Both the position numbers and the translations under genes were made by a program. Shown here piece after piece: positions 27,179-35,972 of a stretch of 64,000 bases of DNA (its first letter is position 1; each line of letters starts with the position of its first letter). This DNA is from Candidatus Izimoplasma sp. ZiA1. GTDB lineage: Bacteria; Bacillota_I; Bacilli_A; Izemoplasmatales; Izemoplasmataceae. The DNA lies in the NCBI GenBank assembly GCA_002285055.1, contig NQYJ01000007.1:44977-108976 (forward strand). Direction: 5' to 3'. Under the pieces are notes generated by a model. The model was given only the letters and a program-made list of their open reading frames with translations. It was not told the DNA's origin and searched no databases.

Positions 27179-28434
27179 TTATTATACTTTTATTTGTGGC
27201 AATACCAAGAGTTAATACTTATGCAGCAACTAATCAGTATGAATATGTGTTTGAATCGTATCAAATTAATACTGAACCGTTTTATGAAAACAATAAACGT
27301 GGATACACAATAACAAGAACTGGTAATCAAAATTATAGTAAAACAGTTATCAATTCAAAAATTAATTACACTATAAACGGAATAATAAACCATAAAAATA
27401 ATACTATCATATATGGTTATTGTGTCAATGATGATACCGATACATTCTATGATGTCTTTTATACAGTATTTGATGCTAGTGGAAATATTATAAATGACTA
27501 TACTAATGATTTTAATAAACAAGAAGAAATAATTAAGTTCTATACACTAGGAAATGATGTGTTCTTTTATTTTAATCAAGCATCCTTAGATTATGAGCCA
27601 ATAACGGAATCGTTTTATGTGGTAAAACTAGATAATCAATATGGTGTAGATGACTATATAAAAATAGAAGGTGTTGTTGAAAGTAGTGATAACGATGAAT
27701 ATTTGATTAAATTCAATTTTGAACACCTTGGTAATTATGACTTAGGAGTTACAAAAAATCTAAAAATTATTGATGAAACATATACCATAGATCTTAATAA
27801 TCGTAGTAACTTTGAGGATGTAAAAATACTAGTGTTAAATCCAGTAACACTAAATAATGAAGTTATTTATGATTCTATTTTAATTGATTATCCTGGCCAC
27901 TATGAAATAATGATTAATAATGCAACACATACTTTTGATGTTGAAGCATTGATTGAAGGAGTAATCGCAAACAGTATAGTGAAAGAACCTATTATAGTTA
28001 CTTATAATAAAGGACAAGTATTCTTGAATGATGATTTGTATTTAAGTGGAACTATAATTGAAGAACCAGGCTTTTATCAACTAATTGTTAATGGAATTAA
28101 TGATTATCAAAAAATAATTGAGTTTACAATAAAACCCGAAGTAAATGGAATTATCAACAACACAGTTTATAAAGAACCGATTACTTTAGATTTTAATGGT
28201 GAAGGATATTTAAATAACCAGTTTATAGAAAGTGGATTTTATGTTGAAAATGAAGGTGAATATTTACTCAAAATCAAAGGCGTAAATGGGTATTTAGAGA
28301 ATTACTACTTTCAAATAATTAGTGAGGAAAATCAAACCTCAATTATGGATATCATAACCAAATATGATATATATGTACTTGGAACGGTAGTTTTAATTGG
28401 CATTGTGATACTAAAGAAAACAAAAACAAAGTAA
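27160..28434 (+). CDS. Secreted, C-terminally membrane-anchored repeat protein
   Basis: 424 residues, no recognised enzyme family. A signal peptide covers about 1-23 (Lys-Lys, hydrophobic core, then NTYA). A C-terminal hydrophobic segment near 398-417 ends in a Lys-rich tail, so it should face outward, anchored by its tail. Three similar segments begin near residues 221, 267 and 330, each with the pattern EPI-x-V/L-x-F/Y-N, LN or FLN, SG, then PG or EG followed by FY/HY/EY-x-L/I-x-I. They look like small beta-sandwich Ig-type modules, giving an adhesin- or sensor-like stalk. The first half has a different, Tyr- and Asn-rich fold. Preceded by AGGAGGG inside a long stem. Confidence 0.7.
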   Translation: MKKTIFFIILLFVAIPRVNTYAATNQYEYVFESYQINTEPFYENNKRGYTITRTGNQNYSKTVINSKINYTINGIINHKNNTIIYGYCVNDDTDTFYDVFYTVFDASGNIINDYTNDFNKQEEIIKFYTLGNDVFFYFNQASLDYEPITESFYVVKLDNQYGVDDYIKIEGVVESSDNDEYLIKFNFEHLGNYDLGVTKNLKIIDETYTIDLNNRSNFEDVKILVLNPVTLNNEVIYDSILIDYPGHYEIMINNATHTFDVEALIEGVIANSIVKEPIIVTYNKGQVFLNDDLYLSGTIIEEPGFYQLIVNGINDYQKIIEFTIKPEVNGIINNTVYKEPITLDFNGEGYLNNQFIESGFYVENEGEYLLKIKGVNGYLENYYFQIISEENQTSIMDIITKYDIYVLGTVVLIGIVILKKTKTK

Positions 28435-28450
28435 AGTTTTTGTTTTCTTT
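28413..28450 (+). terminator. Terminator overlapping the end of the repeat protein gene
   Basis: Perfect 15-base stem AAAGAAAACAAAAAC/GTTTTTGTTTTCTTT with an eight-base loop that contains the stop codon. The Lys-rich C-terminal tail is encoded by the left arm. Confidence 0.75.
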
Positions 28451-28469
28451 TAATCTATACTATTGATTA

Positions 28470-28478
28470 TGATATAAT
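28470..28478 (+). promoter_or_regulatory. Extended -10 promoter of dnaE
   Basis: TGATATAAT ends 22 bases before the dnaE ATG; AGGTGAT is the ribosome site. No good -35 at 17 bases. Confidence 0.55.
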
Positions 28479-28500
28479 TATCATAAACAAAGGTGATAAT

Positions 28501-31485
28501 ATGAACTATATAAACTTATACAATGAAACTCATTATTCGATGAATGGATCATTATTAAAAATTGAAGACTTAATTGACTACGCTGTTTTGAAAAAAAACA
28601 GTTTTTTGGCTATAACAGATAACAAATTACATGGTGCAATTAAATTTTATAAGGCATGTATTAAAAATAATATTAAACCTCTTATAGGGATTAATACAAA
28701 AGTTGTGTTTAATGAAATGACTATCAAGATTTTAGTTTACCCATTAAATTATCAAGGGTATTTAAATCTGTTAAGTATTTCATCTATTAATGGAGTTAGC
28801 GGAGAATTTATCGTTGAGAATAATTATAATTTATTTACGGATAATATAATCATTGTTGATGATAATAAGTTAGATGATGAAATTCTAATAAAACTATATG
28901 AAGTGTTATCTAAAAGTACACCACATTTATACTTAGCATATTCAAATCAAAGAAACCAATATAAACCATATGAACCAATAGCATTTCTAAAAACAAGATA
29001 TATCGTTGATGAAGATATTGAATATTCAAAAACACTCGAAAAAATTCTAGCAAATCAAACTGATAGTTTGTTTTCAAAAAACTTATTCAATTCGTTGTCA
29101 TCCTTAGATGGATATTTTCAAACAATTAATAATCAAGAAGCTATTAGTAATTCATTAAAGATAGCTAATTTAATCAATCTTCAGATAAACTTAGGAGAAG
29201 TATTTTTACCAAAAGCGATACTTCCTAAAAAAGGTGTTAGTAGTAAAGAGTATTTAGATGCTCTTGCTTATAAAGGACTAGAACTAAGAATTAAAAATAA
29301 AAAAGTAAATAAAAGAGAATATTTAAACAGATTAAAATATGAGTTAGATATAATTGATGAAATGGGTTATAATGACTATTTTTTAATTGTTTATGACTTT
29401 GTTAAATATGCAAAAAATAAAGGGTATTTAGTAGGACCAGGACGAGGTAGTGCCGCAGCAAGTCTTGTTAGTTATTGCCTAGGGATTACTAGTGTTGATT
29501 CAATAGAATATGAACTGGTTTTTGAAAGGTTTTTAAATCCACAAAGAGTAACAATGCCAGATATCGATTTAGATTTCCCAGATGACAAACGTGATGAAAT
29601 CATTGAATATGTTCGTGATAAATATGGCAATGATAAAGTGGCTACAATCTGTACCTTTGGTACTTTCAAAAGTAAAAGTTGTTTACGAGATACAGCCCGT
29701 GTTGAAAATGTCAGCCAAGTAATGTTAGATGAAGTGTTAAAAGAGAATAAAAATTACGCTACTATTAAAGAAATGGTAGAAAACAGTAAGTATATTAATA
29801 ACATAATAACTGTTGATAAAAACGCTGCTAAATTTATATTGTCTGCAAAAAAAATCGAAGGATTAGCTAGACATATCGGAACCCATGCTGCGGGTATTAT
29901 TCTTACTCAAAATAAAATGACAGAATACACACCTGTTCAAGCAGGACTCCTAGATATGATTCAAACACAATATGAACAATCAGATTTAGAGGAATTAGGT
30001 CTGTTAAAAATAGATTTTTTGGGCCTTAGAAATCTAACAATCATAGATAAAACCCTAAAACTGTTAAAAAAATATGAAAAAATAACCATTAATATTTATG
30101 ATGTTCCACTTGATGATAAACTAACATATAAATTATTACGAGAAACAAATACAACTGGAGTATTTCAACTTGAATCCCCAGGGATGAGAAACTTATTAAG
30201 ACAAATGGAAGTAAACTGTTTTGAGGATATTGTTACAGCGCTAGCTCTCTTTAGACCAGGTCCTATGGAAAATATTCCCGAATATTTAAATGTAAGGAAT
30301 AAAACTAAAGAGATAACCTACTTAAATAAGGTCTTAGAAGAAACCTTAAAAAAAACCAATGGAATAATTATCTACCAAGAACAAATATTAACTATATTAA
30401 ATAAATATGCTGGTTATTCTTTAGGTGAGGCGGATGTTGTTAGGAGAGCTGTTTCTAAGAAAAAAAGAGATATCTTAGATCAAGAAAGAGCTAGGTTTTT
30501 AATGAAATCAAAAGTCCTTAAACGCGAGGAAAAAGAAGCTAATGAGATATATGATTATATAGTTAAGTTTGCTAATTATGGCTTTAACCGTGCTCATAGT
30601 GTCGCTTATGCATATGTTTCATATTGGACTGCATATCTAAAAGCTAATTTCCCAAAATACTATTTATCAGTTTTAATAAGTAGTGTTTTAGGTAGTGAAA
30701 AACAAACGAAAGATTATATTTTCGAGGCAAATAAACTTAAGATTAGAGTAAAAAGTCCTAACATCAATACTAGTGCATACAATGTAATAGTATATAAAGA
30801 TGAGTTATTATTTCCGTTACTTGGGATAAAAAATGTTGGACTTAGTACAGTTAAAAAGATTATCGAGGAACGCTCAAAAAATAAGTTTAAGTCTTATATT
30901 GATTTTATCAGTAGAACTCATAGTTTCTTAAATAAAAGAATTTATGAAGCATTGATTGCAGTTGGGGCATTAGATGAGTTCAATTTAACAAAAAAAGTAA
31001 TGATTGAAAAATTAGAAGAAGCTATCAATTTTTCTACATATGGTAATTATATAAAAAATGAGGACTTTGTTATCGAGAATATAACAGAGTATTCTATTGA
31101 TGAGTTAATTGAACTAGAAAAAACAGCGTTAGGATTTAATCTTAGTATTCACCATCTAAGAAAGTTTGATGAATATATTAACACCCATCAACTACAAAAA
31201 GTTAGTGATATTGACGAAAGCTATACAAAAAAACCACCATTTAGAATAATTGGTGTTCTAAGTCTAGTTAAAGTTATAACAACTAAAAATGATAAAAAAA
31301 TGGCTTTTGTCGAAATAGAAGATGAATTTATGAAGTTGAGTGGTGTAATTTTCACAGACACTTATCAAGAACTAAAAGACTTACTTATTTTAAATAACGT
31401 CTATTTATTTCAAATAAGAGTTGAATTAAGAGGCGAAAACTTACAATTAGTAGTAATGAAAGCGCATAACTTAACATTATCATAG
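28501..31485 (+). CDS. dnaE: DNA polymerase III subunit alpha (DnaE type)
   Basis: 994 residues, family C replicative polymerase without proofreading exonuclease insert. The N-terminal PHP domain (about 1-200) has lost the metal-binding HxHS motif: LYNETHYSMNGS stands in its place. The palm carries GPGRGSAAASLVSYCLGI near 308-325 and the catalytic aspartates in PDIDLDFPDDKR near 353-364. LALFRPGPMENIPEYL near 580-595 and FNRAHSVAYAYVSYW near 695-709 are also intact. A helix-hairpin-helix part and a C-terminal OB-fold (PPFRIIGVLSL) complete it. It is shorter than E. coli DnaE (1160), as in other low-GC lineages where PolC shares replication. It lies directly before pfkA and pyk, as in several Bacillota. 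Confidence 0.93.
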   Translation: MNYINLYNETHYSMNGSLLKIEDLIDYAVLKKNSFLAITDNKLHGAIKFYKACIKNNIKPLIGINTKVVFNEMTIKILVYPLNYQGYLNLLSISSINGVSGEFIVENNYNLFTDNIIIVDDNKLDDEILIKLYEVLSKSTPHLYLAYSNQRNQYKPYEPIAFLKTRYIVDEDIEYSKTLEKILANQTDSLFSKNLFNSLSSLDGYFQTINNQEAISNSLKIANLINLQINLGEVFLPKAILPKKGVSSKEYLDALAYKGLELRIKNKKVNKREYLNRLKYELDIIDEMGYNDYFLIVYDFVKYAKNKGYLVGPGRGSAAASLVSYCLGITSVDSIEYELVFERFLNPQRVTMPDIDLDFPDDKRDEIIEYVRDKYGNDKVATICTFGTFKSKSCLRDTARVENVSQVMLDEVLKENKNYATIKEMVENSKYINNIITVDKNAAKFILSAKKIEGLARHIGTHAAGIILTQNKMTEYTPVQAGLLDMIQTQYEQSDLEELGLLKIDFLGLRNLTIIDKTLKLLKKYEKITINIYDVPLDDKLTYKLLRETNTTGVFQLESPGMRNLLRQMEVNCFEDIVTALALFRPGPMENIPEYLNVRNKTKEITYLNKVLEETLKKTNGIIIYQEQILTILNKYAGYSLGEADVVRRAVSKKKRDILDQERARFLMKSKVLKREEKEANEIYDYIVKFANYGFNRAHSVAYAYVSYWTAYLKANFPKYYLSVLISSVLGSEKQTKDYIFEANKLKIRVKSPNINTSAYNVIVYKDELLFPLLGIKNVGLSTVKKIIEERSKNKFKSYIDFISRTHSFLNKRIYEALIAVGALDEFNLTKKVMIEKLEEAINFSTYGNYIKNEDFVIENITEYSIDELIELEKTALGFNLSIHHLRKFDEYINTHQLQKVSDIDESYTKKPPFRIIGVLSLVKVITTKNDKKMAFVEIEDEFMKLSGVIFTDTYQELKDLLILNNVYLFQIRVELRGENLQLVVMKAHNLTLS

Positions 31486-31502
31486 ATTATTTTTTTGATA
31501 CT

Positions 31503-31511
31503 TGCTATAAT
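31503..31511 (+). promoter_or_regulatory. Extended -10 promoter of pfkA-pyk
   Basis: TGCTATAAT 20 bases before the pfkA ATG at 31531, with GGTGGTGA as ribosome site. Confidence 0.55.
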
Positions 31512-31530
31512 AATTATGGTGGTGACTTAT

Positions 31531-32487
31531 ATGAAAAAAATTGGTGTACTAACTTCTGGTGGTGACGCTCCAGGAATGAATGCTGCTATTCGTGCAGTTG
31601 TCAGAAGTGGATTACATTATGGATACAAAGTGTATGGTGTTTATGATGGATACCACGGATTATATGATGGTTATTTAAAAGAATTAACTCGTTATGATGT
31701 TTCAAGAATTATTAATCGTGGGGGAACTGTTTTAGGAAGTGCTAGATTCCCTGAGTTTAAAGAACGTAAAACTAGACAAGTTGCTGTGGATAAATTAAAC
31801 AATCTTGGGATTGAAGCTTTAGTAGTAATTGGTGGAGATGGGACGTATAGAGGTGCCCAAGCTTTAACTGAAATGGGTATTAATTGTATTGGTTTACCAG
31901 GTACGATTGATAATGATATATCTTCTACAGATTACACTATAGGTTTTTTTACAGCTTTAGACACAGCTATGCAATCTATTGATCGATTAAGAGATACTTC
32001 AATGTCTCATAAACGTTGTAGTGTTGTTGAAATTATGGGTAGATATTGTGGTGACTTAGCTCTTTATGCTGGGATTGCTGGTGGTAGTGAATTTATTATC
32101 ACTCCAGAAACTGGATTTAATAAACAACAAACTTTGGATGCAATTAAAGAATCACACGATAATAATAAAAGACATGCGATTGTTGTAGTAACAGAACACA
32201 TGTGTGATGTTCACAAACTTGCAGAAGAAATTGAAGAATACACAGGTTATGAAACAAGAGCTACAGTGTTAGGACATGTTCAACGTGGGGGTAATCCTGT
32301 CGCGTTTGACAGAGTACTAGCTACAGAAATGGGAGAATACGCTGTTGAGTTAATTTCCAAAGGTATTGGTGGAAAAGCAGTTGGATTAAGAGGGATGGAC
32401 CTTATCGATTACGACATAAATGAAGCTTTAAGCCAAAAACGAAAAATACCTAACAAACGCTATGGACTTGTAGGTAGGTTAAAATAA
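31531..32487 (+). CDS. pfkA: ATP-dependent 6-phosphofructokinase
   Basis: 318 residues, standard length for bacterial Pfk[21 protein letters not shown] at the N-terminus binds [15 protein letters not shown] near 102, the catalytic PGTIDNDI near 124-131, [13 protein letters not shown] near 169 and HVQRGGNP near 249 follow. Gly-Gly-Asp-Gly in the ATP loop indicates ATP rather than pyrophosphate as donor. The frame can be extended to 31495, but the ATG at 31531 matches the family start and has a ribosome site. pyk follows after 10 bases, so the two committed glycolytic steps are co-transcribed. Confidence 0.96.
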   Translation: MKKIGVLTSGGDAPGMNAAIRAVVRSGLHYGYKVYGVYDGYHGLYDGYLKELTRYDVSRIINRGGTVLGSARFPEFKERKTRQVAVDKLNNLGIEALVVIGGDGTYRGAQALTEMGINCIGLPGTIDNDISSTDYTIGFFTALDTAMQSIDRLRDTSMSHKRCSVVEIMGRYCGDLALYAGIAGGSEFIITPETGFNKQQTLDAIKESHDNNKRHAIVVVTEHMCDVHKLAEEIEEYTGYETRATVLGHVQRGGNPVAFDRVLATEMGEYAVELISKGIGGKAVGLRGMDLIDYDINEALSQKRKIPNKRYGLVGRLK

Positions 32488-32497
32488 GGAGGAAATT

Positions 32498-33925
32498 ATG
32501 ATTCCATTTAATCAAACAAAAATTATTTGTACAATCGGACCAGCAACAGAGTCAAAAGAAATGATGACTTCATTAATCAATGCTGGAATGGATGTTATGA
32601 GAATGAATTTTTCTCATGGTAACCATGAATCACATTTAGAGAGATTAAAAACATTATATGAAATAAATACAGATCTAAATACTAACGTTGCATCGTTATT
32701 AGATACAAAAGGACCTGAAGTAAGAACACATTTATTTAAGAACTCAAAAGTCTCTATTGAGAAAGACTCAATAGTTACTATTTATATGACTGAAATATTA
32801 GGTGATGAAACAAAATTTAGTGTTTCATATGAAAACCTTTATTTAGATGTTTTAGTTGGTGGCAGTATTTTAGTTGATGATGGATATTTAGAACTAAAAG
32901 TAATGGATATTGATCTTGATAAAAAAACTATTAAAACAAAAGCCTTAAACACTCATATCATAAAAGATAGAAGAGGGATTAATATTCCAGGGGCTAAACT
33001 TAATATGCCTTTCATATCAGAAAAAGATCATGCTGACTTAAAATGGGGTTGTTTAAACCGTGTTGATTATGTTGCTGCATCTTTTGTTAGAAGAGCTAGT
33101 GATATTAAAGAGATTAAAGACATCTTTGCTAAATGTGGAAATGATCACACACAAATTATTGCTAAAATTGAAAACGCTGAAGGTGTTTTAAATATTGATG
33201 AGATTATTGAAATTGCTGATGGAGTAATGATTGCTCGAGGTGATTTAGGAGTAGAAGTACCTGCAGAGGACGTTCCAATTATTCAAAAATCAATTATTGG
33301 AAAATGTCATATCAAAGGTAAAATAAGTGTAACAGCAACACAAATGCTTGAATCAATGATTGATAATCCAAGACCTACAAGAGCTGAAGTTAGTGATGTA
33401 GCTAACGCAATTTATGATGGAACTGACGCTATTATGTTAAGTGGTGAAAGTGCCATTGGGATTTATCCAATTGAAAGTGTTGAAGTTATGAATAACATCG
33501 CTCAAAGGATAGAACGTGAGTTAGATCGTGCTAGACTTGTTAAAAGAGCAAATAAAAATTCTCATGATGGGATTGAAACTTCAATCGCAGTCAGTGTTGC
33601 ATATTCAGTAATTCAAGGTGATACAGATATTATTGTTGCACCTACAGTTTCAGGTAATACTGCAAAACTTATATCTAAGTTTAGACCCGATGCAAGAATC
33701 ATTGCATTAACGCCAAATGCTGAAAAAGCTAGAAGTCTTGCTTTATATAATGGTGTTGAGGCTCGAGTGTTTAATTTAGAACCTGATACTGAGTATTTAA
33801 TTAAGGAAGCTATAAAACTTGTTAAGAGCGAGTATAATTGTAAACCAGGTACAAGAGTAGTTGTTACTGGTGGTTTCCCAATTGGAACACAAACAAACAG
33901 TTTTAGAATTATCGATATTAAGTAA
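32498..33925 (+). CDS. pyk: Pyruvate kinase
   Basis: 475 residues. KIICTIGPATES and MRMNFSHGNHESH open the TIM barrel; LLDTKGPEVRT near 67, KIENAEGVLNIDEII near 220 and the signature IARGDLGVEVP near 244 carry Mg2+ and phosphoenolpyruvate residues. ATQMLESM near 282 and PTRAEVSDVANAI near 293 are intact. It lacks the extra C-terminal PEP-utilising-like domain found in many Bacillus enzymes. AAGGAGG precedes the ATG. It produces ATP and pyruvate in lower glycolysis; acetate kinase nearby fits a fermentative sugar metabolism. A clear terminator follows. Confidence 0.96.
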   Translation: MIPFNQTKIICTIGPATESKEMMTSLINAGMDVMRMNFSHGNHESHLERLKTLYEINTDLNTNVASLLDTKGPEVRTHLFKNSKVSIEKDSIVTIYMTEILGDETKFSVSYENLYLDVLVGGSILVDDGYLELKVMDIDLDKKTIKTKALNTHIIKDRRGINIPGAKLNMPFISEKDHADLKWGCLNRVDYVAASFVRRASDIKEIKDIFAKCGNDHTQIIAKIENAEGVLNIDEIIEIADGVMIARGDLGVEVPAEDVPIIQKSIIGKCHIKGKISVTATQMLESMIDNPRPTRAEVSDVANAIYDGTDAIMLSGESAIGIYPIESVEVMNNIAQRIERELDRARLVKRANKNSHDGIETSIAVSVAYSVIQGDTDIIVAPTVSGNTAKLISKFRPDARIIALTPNAEKARSLALYNGVEARVFNLEPDTEYLIKEAIKLVKSEYNCKPGTRVVVTGGFPIGTQTNSFRIIDIK

Positions 33926-33931
33926 AAATTT

Positions 33932-33958
33932 AACCTTAACTTTGTTAAGGTTTTTTTA
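33932..33958 (+). terminator. Terminator after pfkA-pyk
   Basis: AACCTTAAC-TTT-GTTAAGGTT followed by a T run. Confidence 0.85.
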
Positions 33959-33994
33959 TTTGTAAAATATTTTTATTAAAACTATTTACAAACT

Positions 33995-34039
33995 ATACAT
34001 TGTATGCTACTATACAAAGTATAATACTATACAGTGTGA
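33995..34039 (+). promoter_or_regulatory. Triple PadR-type operator over the padR promoter
   Basis: Three ATAC-N3-GTAT-like elements start at 33995, 34012 and 34029, exactly 17 bases apart (third copy ends GTGA). A TATAAT at 34020-34025 lies between the second and third. The form matches PadR sites, so autorepression of the downstream operon is likely. Confidence 0.65.
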
Positions 34040-34051
34040 AGGAGGCATAAT

Positions 34052-34372
34052 ATGAGTACACAGCTTAAAAAGGGTGTTCTAGAGATGGTTGTGCTATCAA
34101 GAATTAACGAAAAAGACCGATATGGATATGATATTTATCAGGAAATTGACTATTATATGGTAATTAGTGAAAGTACAATATACCCAATATTAAGAAAGTT
34201 AGTAAAAGAAAATTTATGTGAAACTTATTTAAAAGAATCTAAAAATGGGCCACCACGTAAATACTTTAGAATTACAAAAAAAGGAAAAATAAAATTAGAA
34301 GAACTTATTGAAGATTTTAAAAAATTCAATAAGGTTGTTAATCGTATGATTAGAGGTGAGAGATATGAATAA
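34052..34372 (+). CDS. PadR family transcriptional regulator
   Basis: 106 residues, the short PadR type. The winged helix is clear: KKGVLEMVVLSRI, the YGYDIYQEI helix, ISESTIYPILRKL recognition helix near 46-58 and the wing PRKYFRITKKGK near 74-85. It lacks the long C-terminal dimerisation region of larger PadR proteins. The gene lies right behind a promoter covered by three operator-like repeats and overlaps the HAAS/DUF4097 gene by 8 bases. This two-gene layout is common in Bacillota and points to control of an envelope-stress or antimicrobial response. GAAGGAGG is the ribosome site. Confidence 0.9.
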   Translation: MSTQLKKGVLEMVVLSRINEKDRYGYDIYQEIDYYMVISESTIYPILRKLVKENLCETYLKESKNGPPRKYFRITKKGKIKLEELIEDFKKFNKVVNRMIRGERYE

Positions 34373-35876
34373 AGTAGATTTTTTAAGAAAATTAAACCAG
34401 GCTCTTGGTATCTTAGAGCCAAACGAAAGAAAAGAGATTTTAGATTTTTATGAAGAAAGATTTTACTCGGGTACAGTTTATGAAAACAAAAGTGAAGCTG
34501 AAGTTATATCAGAGTTAGAAAGTCCAGATGTAATTGCTAGAAATGTACTTAGTGAGTATGGGATTAATTCCAAATATGTTAAAACAAAAGAAGAAAGATA
34601 TGAACATGTGAGTGTTTTTAGAGTTGTATTGTTATTAATGTTTGATATGTTTATCTTAACATGGTTAGCACCATCATTATTAGCTGTTTCATTTAGTTTG
34701 TTTGCTTCATTAATTAGCTATATACCTACAGCAATGGCTATCTTAGGTGAGTTTGGTAGTAATGCTACATACATATTTATGTTTGTAACTGCAATATATA
34801 TATTCTTATTATTGTTTGCAATGGTAGTGTTTGATCTGTTTGTGTTTGTATGTAAAAAAACAGTATTATGGCACATGAATGTGTTTAAAATTAGAGGTAG
34901 AGCAAAAGTTGCTAAAAAAATGCATAGAGTTGGCGTTGAACCTTGGTTTAGAAGACATAAAAAAGCAAGTGGATTTAGAAAATTTCTATTTGTTGGAGCA
35001 ATCGTTGCAGTAATCTTTAGTGGTTACCAAATATATAAAGATGATGCTGGAATAATTAGTGAATATCAAAATCAAACATTGATTACTGATGAGTACACTT
35101 TAGATGTATCTTCAGATATTGAAAACTTAGTAAGTTGGAATTTAGATGTTGATTATGATGATTTGGATGTTGAAATAGTAGCAATTAATGGTGATTTTAT
35201 CAAAGTAACTCATAATTACTATGAAAAAAATCAATTCTCATTATTATTTAATGAAGAAAGTAATCTTTTAAAAACATCAAACAAAGTAAAATTTGATTTG
35301 TTTAATATTGATTTCTTTAAATATTTGTTTATGGATCGACAAAACGTTGTAATTGAAGTTCCAAAAGAGTTACTAATTAATATTGTTGATGTTGAGACTG
35401 CAATTGGAAATGTTGAAATGTTAGCAATAAATACAGGGACATTAGATGTTATAACAGCAACTGGTAGAATAACATTGGATACTATGGAAATTAGTGGTAA
35501 AGTTGATTTAAATGTTGCAACGGGTAATATAAAAGCAACTAATATTGAATCAACTAATAGTGATGCAACTGTTATTTTCTCTGTTACAACGAGTACAGGT
35601 AATATTTATCTAAATAATGTAGAGTTCTTAAGAATTAATGTTAACGTAGAAACTGGTCGTGTAACTATTAAAGATATTGGTAGTGCAACTTCTCCGGTTA
35701 CTTATGTAAACACATCAGGCGGAACAGGAAGTGTTAATTACGAGGAAGTTTATAGTGAGGCTGTTACAATTACAGCTTCAACTGGAAGTATAAGTTATTA
35801 CAACGATGATGAGTTCACTCCTACAACATTAGTTTTGAATACAAATACAGGTCATATTGATCAAAACATAAATTAA
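34365..35876 (+). CDS. HAAS (DUF1700) membrane protein with DUF4097 adhesin-like domain
   Basis: 503 residues. The N-terminal about 80 residues form the HAAS/DUF1700 helical domain (FLRKLNQALGILEPNERKEI, then FYEERF). Membrane segments lie about 82-120, 128-158 and 198-217. The remaining part, from about 225, is a DUF4097 beta-helix with regularly spaced turns such as TAIGNVEM, TATGRITL, VATGNIKA, TSTGNIYL, VETGRVTI and TGSVNYE. This part is probably outside the cell. HAAS domains next to PadR genes are linked to signalling of envelope stress; no function is proven. The ATG at 34365 follows AGGTGAG; the GTG at 34356 is rejected. No sortase or lipid anchor is seen. Confidence 0.8.
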   Translation: MNKVDFLRKLNQALGILEPNERKEILDFYEERFYSGTVYENKSEAEVISELESPDVIARNVLSEYGINSKYVKTKEERYEHVSVFRVVLLLMFDMFILTWLAPSLLAVSFSLFASLISYIPTAMAILGEFGSNATYIFMFVTAIYIFLLLFAMVVFDLFVFVCKKTVLWHMNVFKIRGRAKVAKKMHRVGVEPWFRRHKKASGFRKFLFVGAIVAVIFSGYQIYKDDAGIISEYQNQTLITDEYTLDVSSDIENLVSWNLDVDYDDLDVEIVAINGDFIKVTHNYYEKNQFSLLFNEESNLLKTSNKVKFDLFNIDFFKYLFMDRQNVVIEVPKELLINIVDVETAIGNVEMLAINTGTLDVITATGRITLDTMEISGKVDLNVATGNIKATNIESTNSDATVIFSVTTSTGNIYLNNVEFLRINVNVETGRVTIKDIGSATSPVTYVNTSGGTGSVNYEEVYSEAVTITASTGSISYYNDDEFTPTTLVLNTNTGHIDQNIN

Positions 35877-35890
35877 TTTTTAATCAACAC

Positions 35891-35918
35891 TTTACAAGAA
35901 TAAAAACTATGGTATAAT
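35891..35918 (+). promoter_or_regulatory. Promoter of the RND exporter operon
   Basis: TTTACA at 35891, 16-base spacer, TATAAT at 35913-35918 with an extended TGG. The start point should fall near 35925, inside the adjacent palindrome. Confidence 0.7.
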
Positions 35919-35919
35919 T

Positions 35920-35954
35920 AAACCCGACCGAACATTCGGTCGGGTTTTTATTTT
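35920..35954 (+). promoter_or_regulatory. TetR-type operator that can also form a terminator hairpin
   Basis: AAACCCGACCGAA-CA-TTCGGTCGGGTTT, perfect 13-base arms, then TTATTTT. The core GACCGAACATTCGGTC looks like a TetR-family site and covers the predicted start point of the RND operon. As RNA from upstream transcripts it makes a strong terminator for the PadR operon. Confidence 0.65.
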
Positions 35955-35972
35955 GAGGAAAAAGGTGATTAC

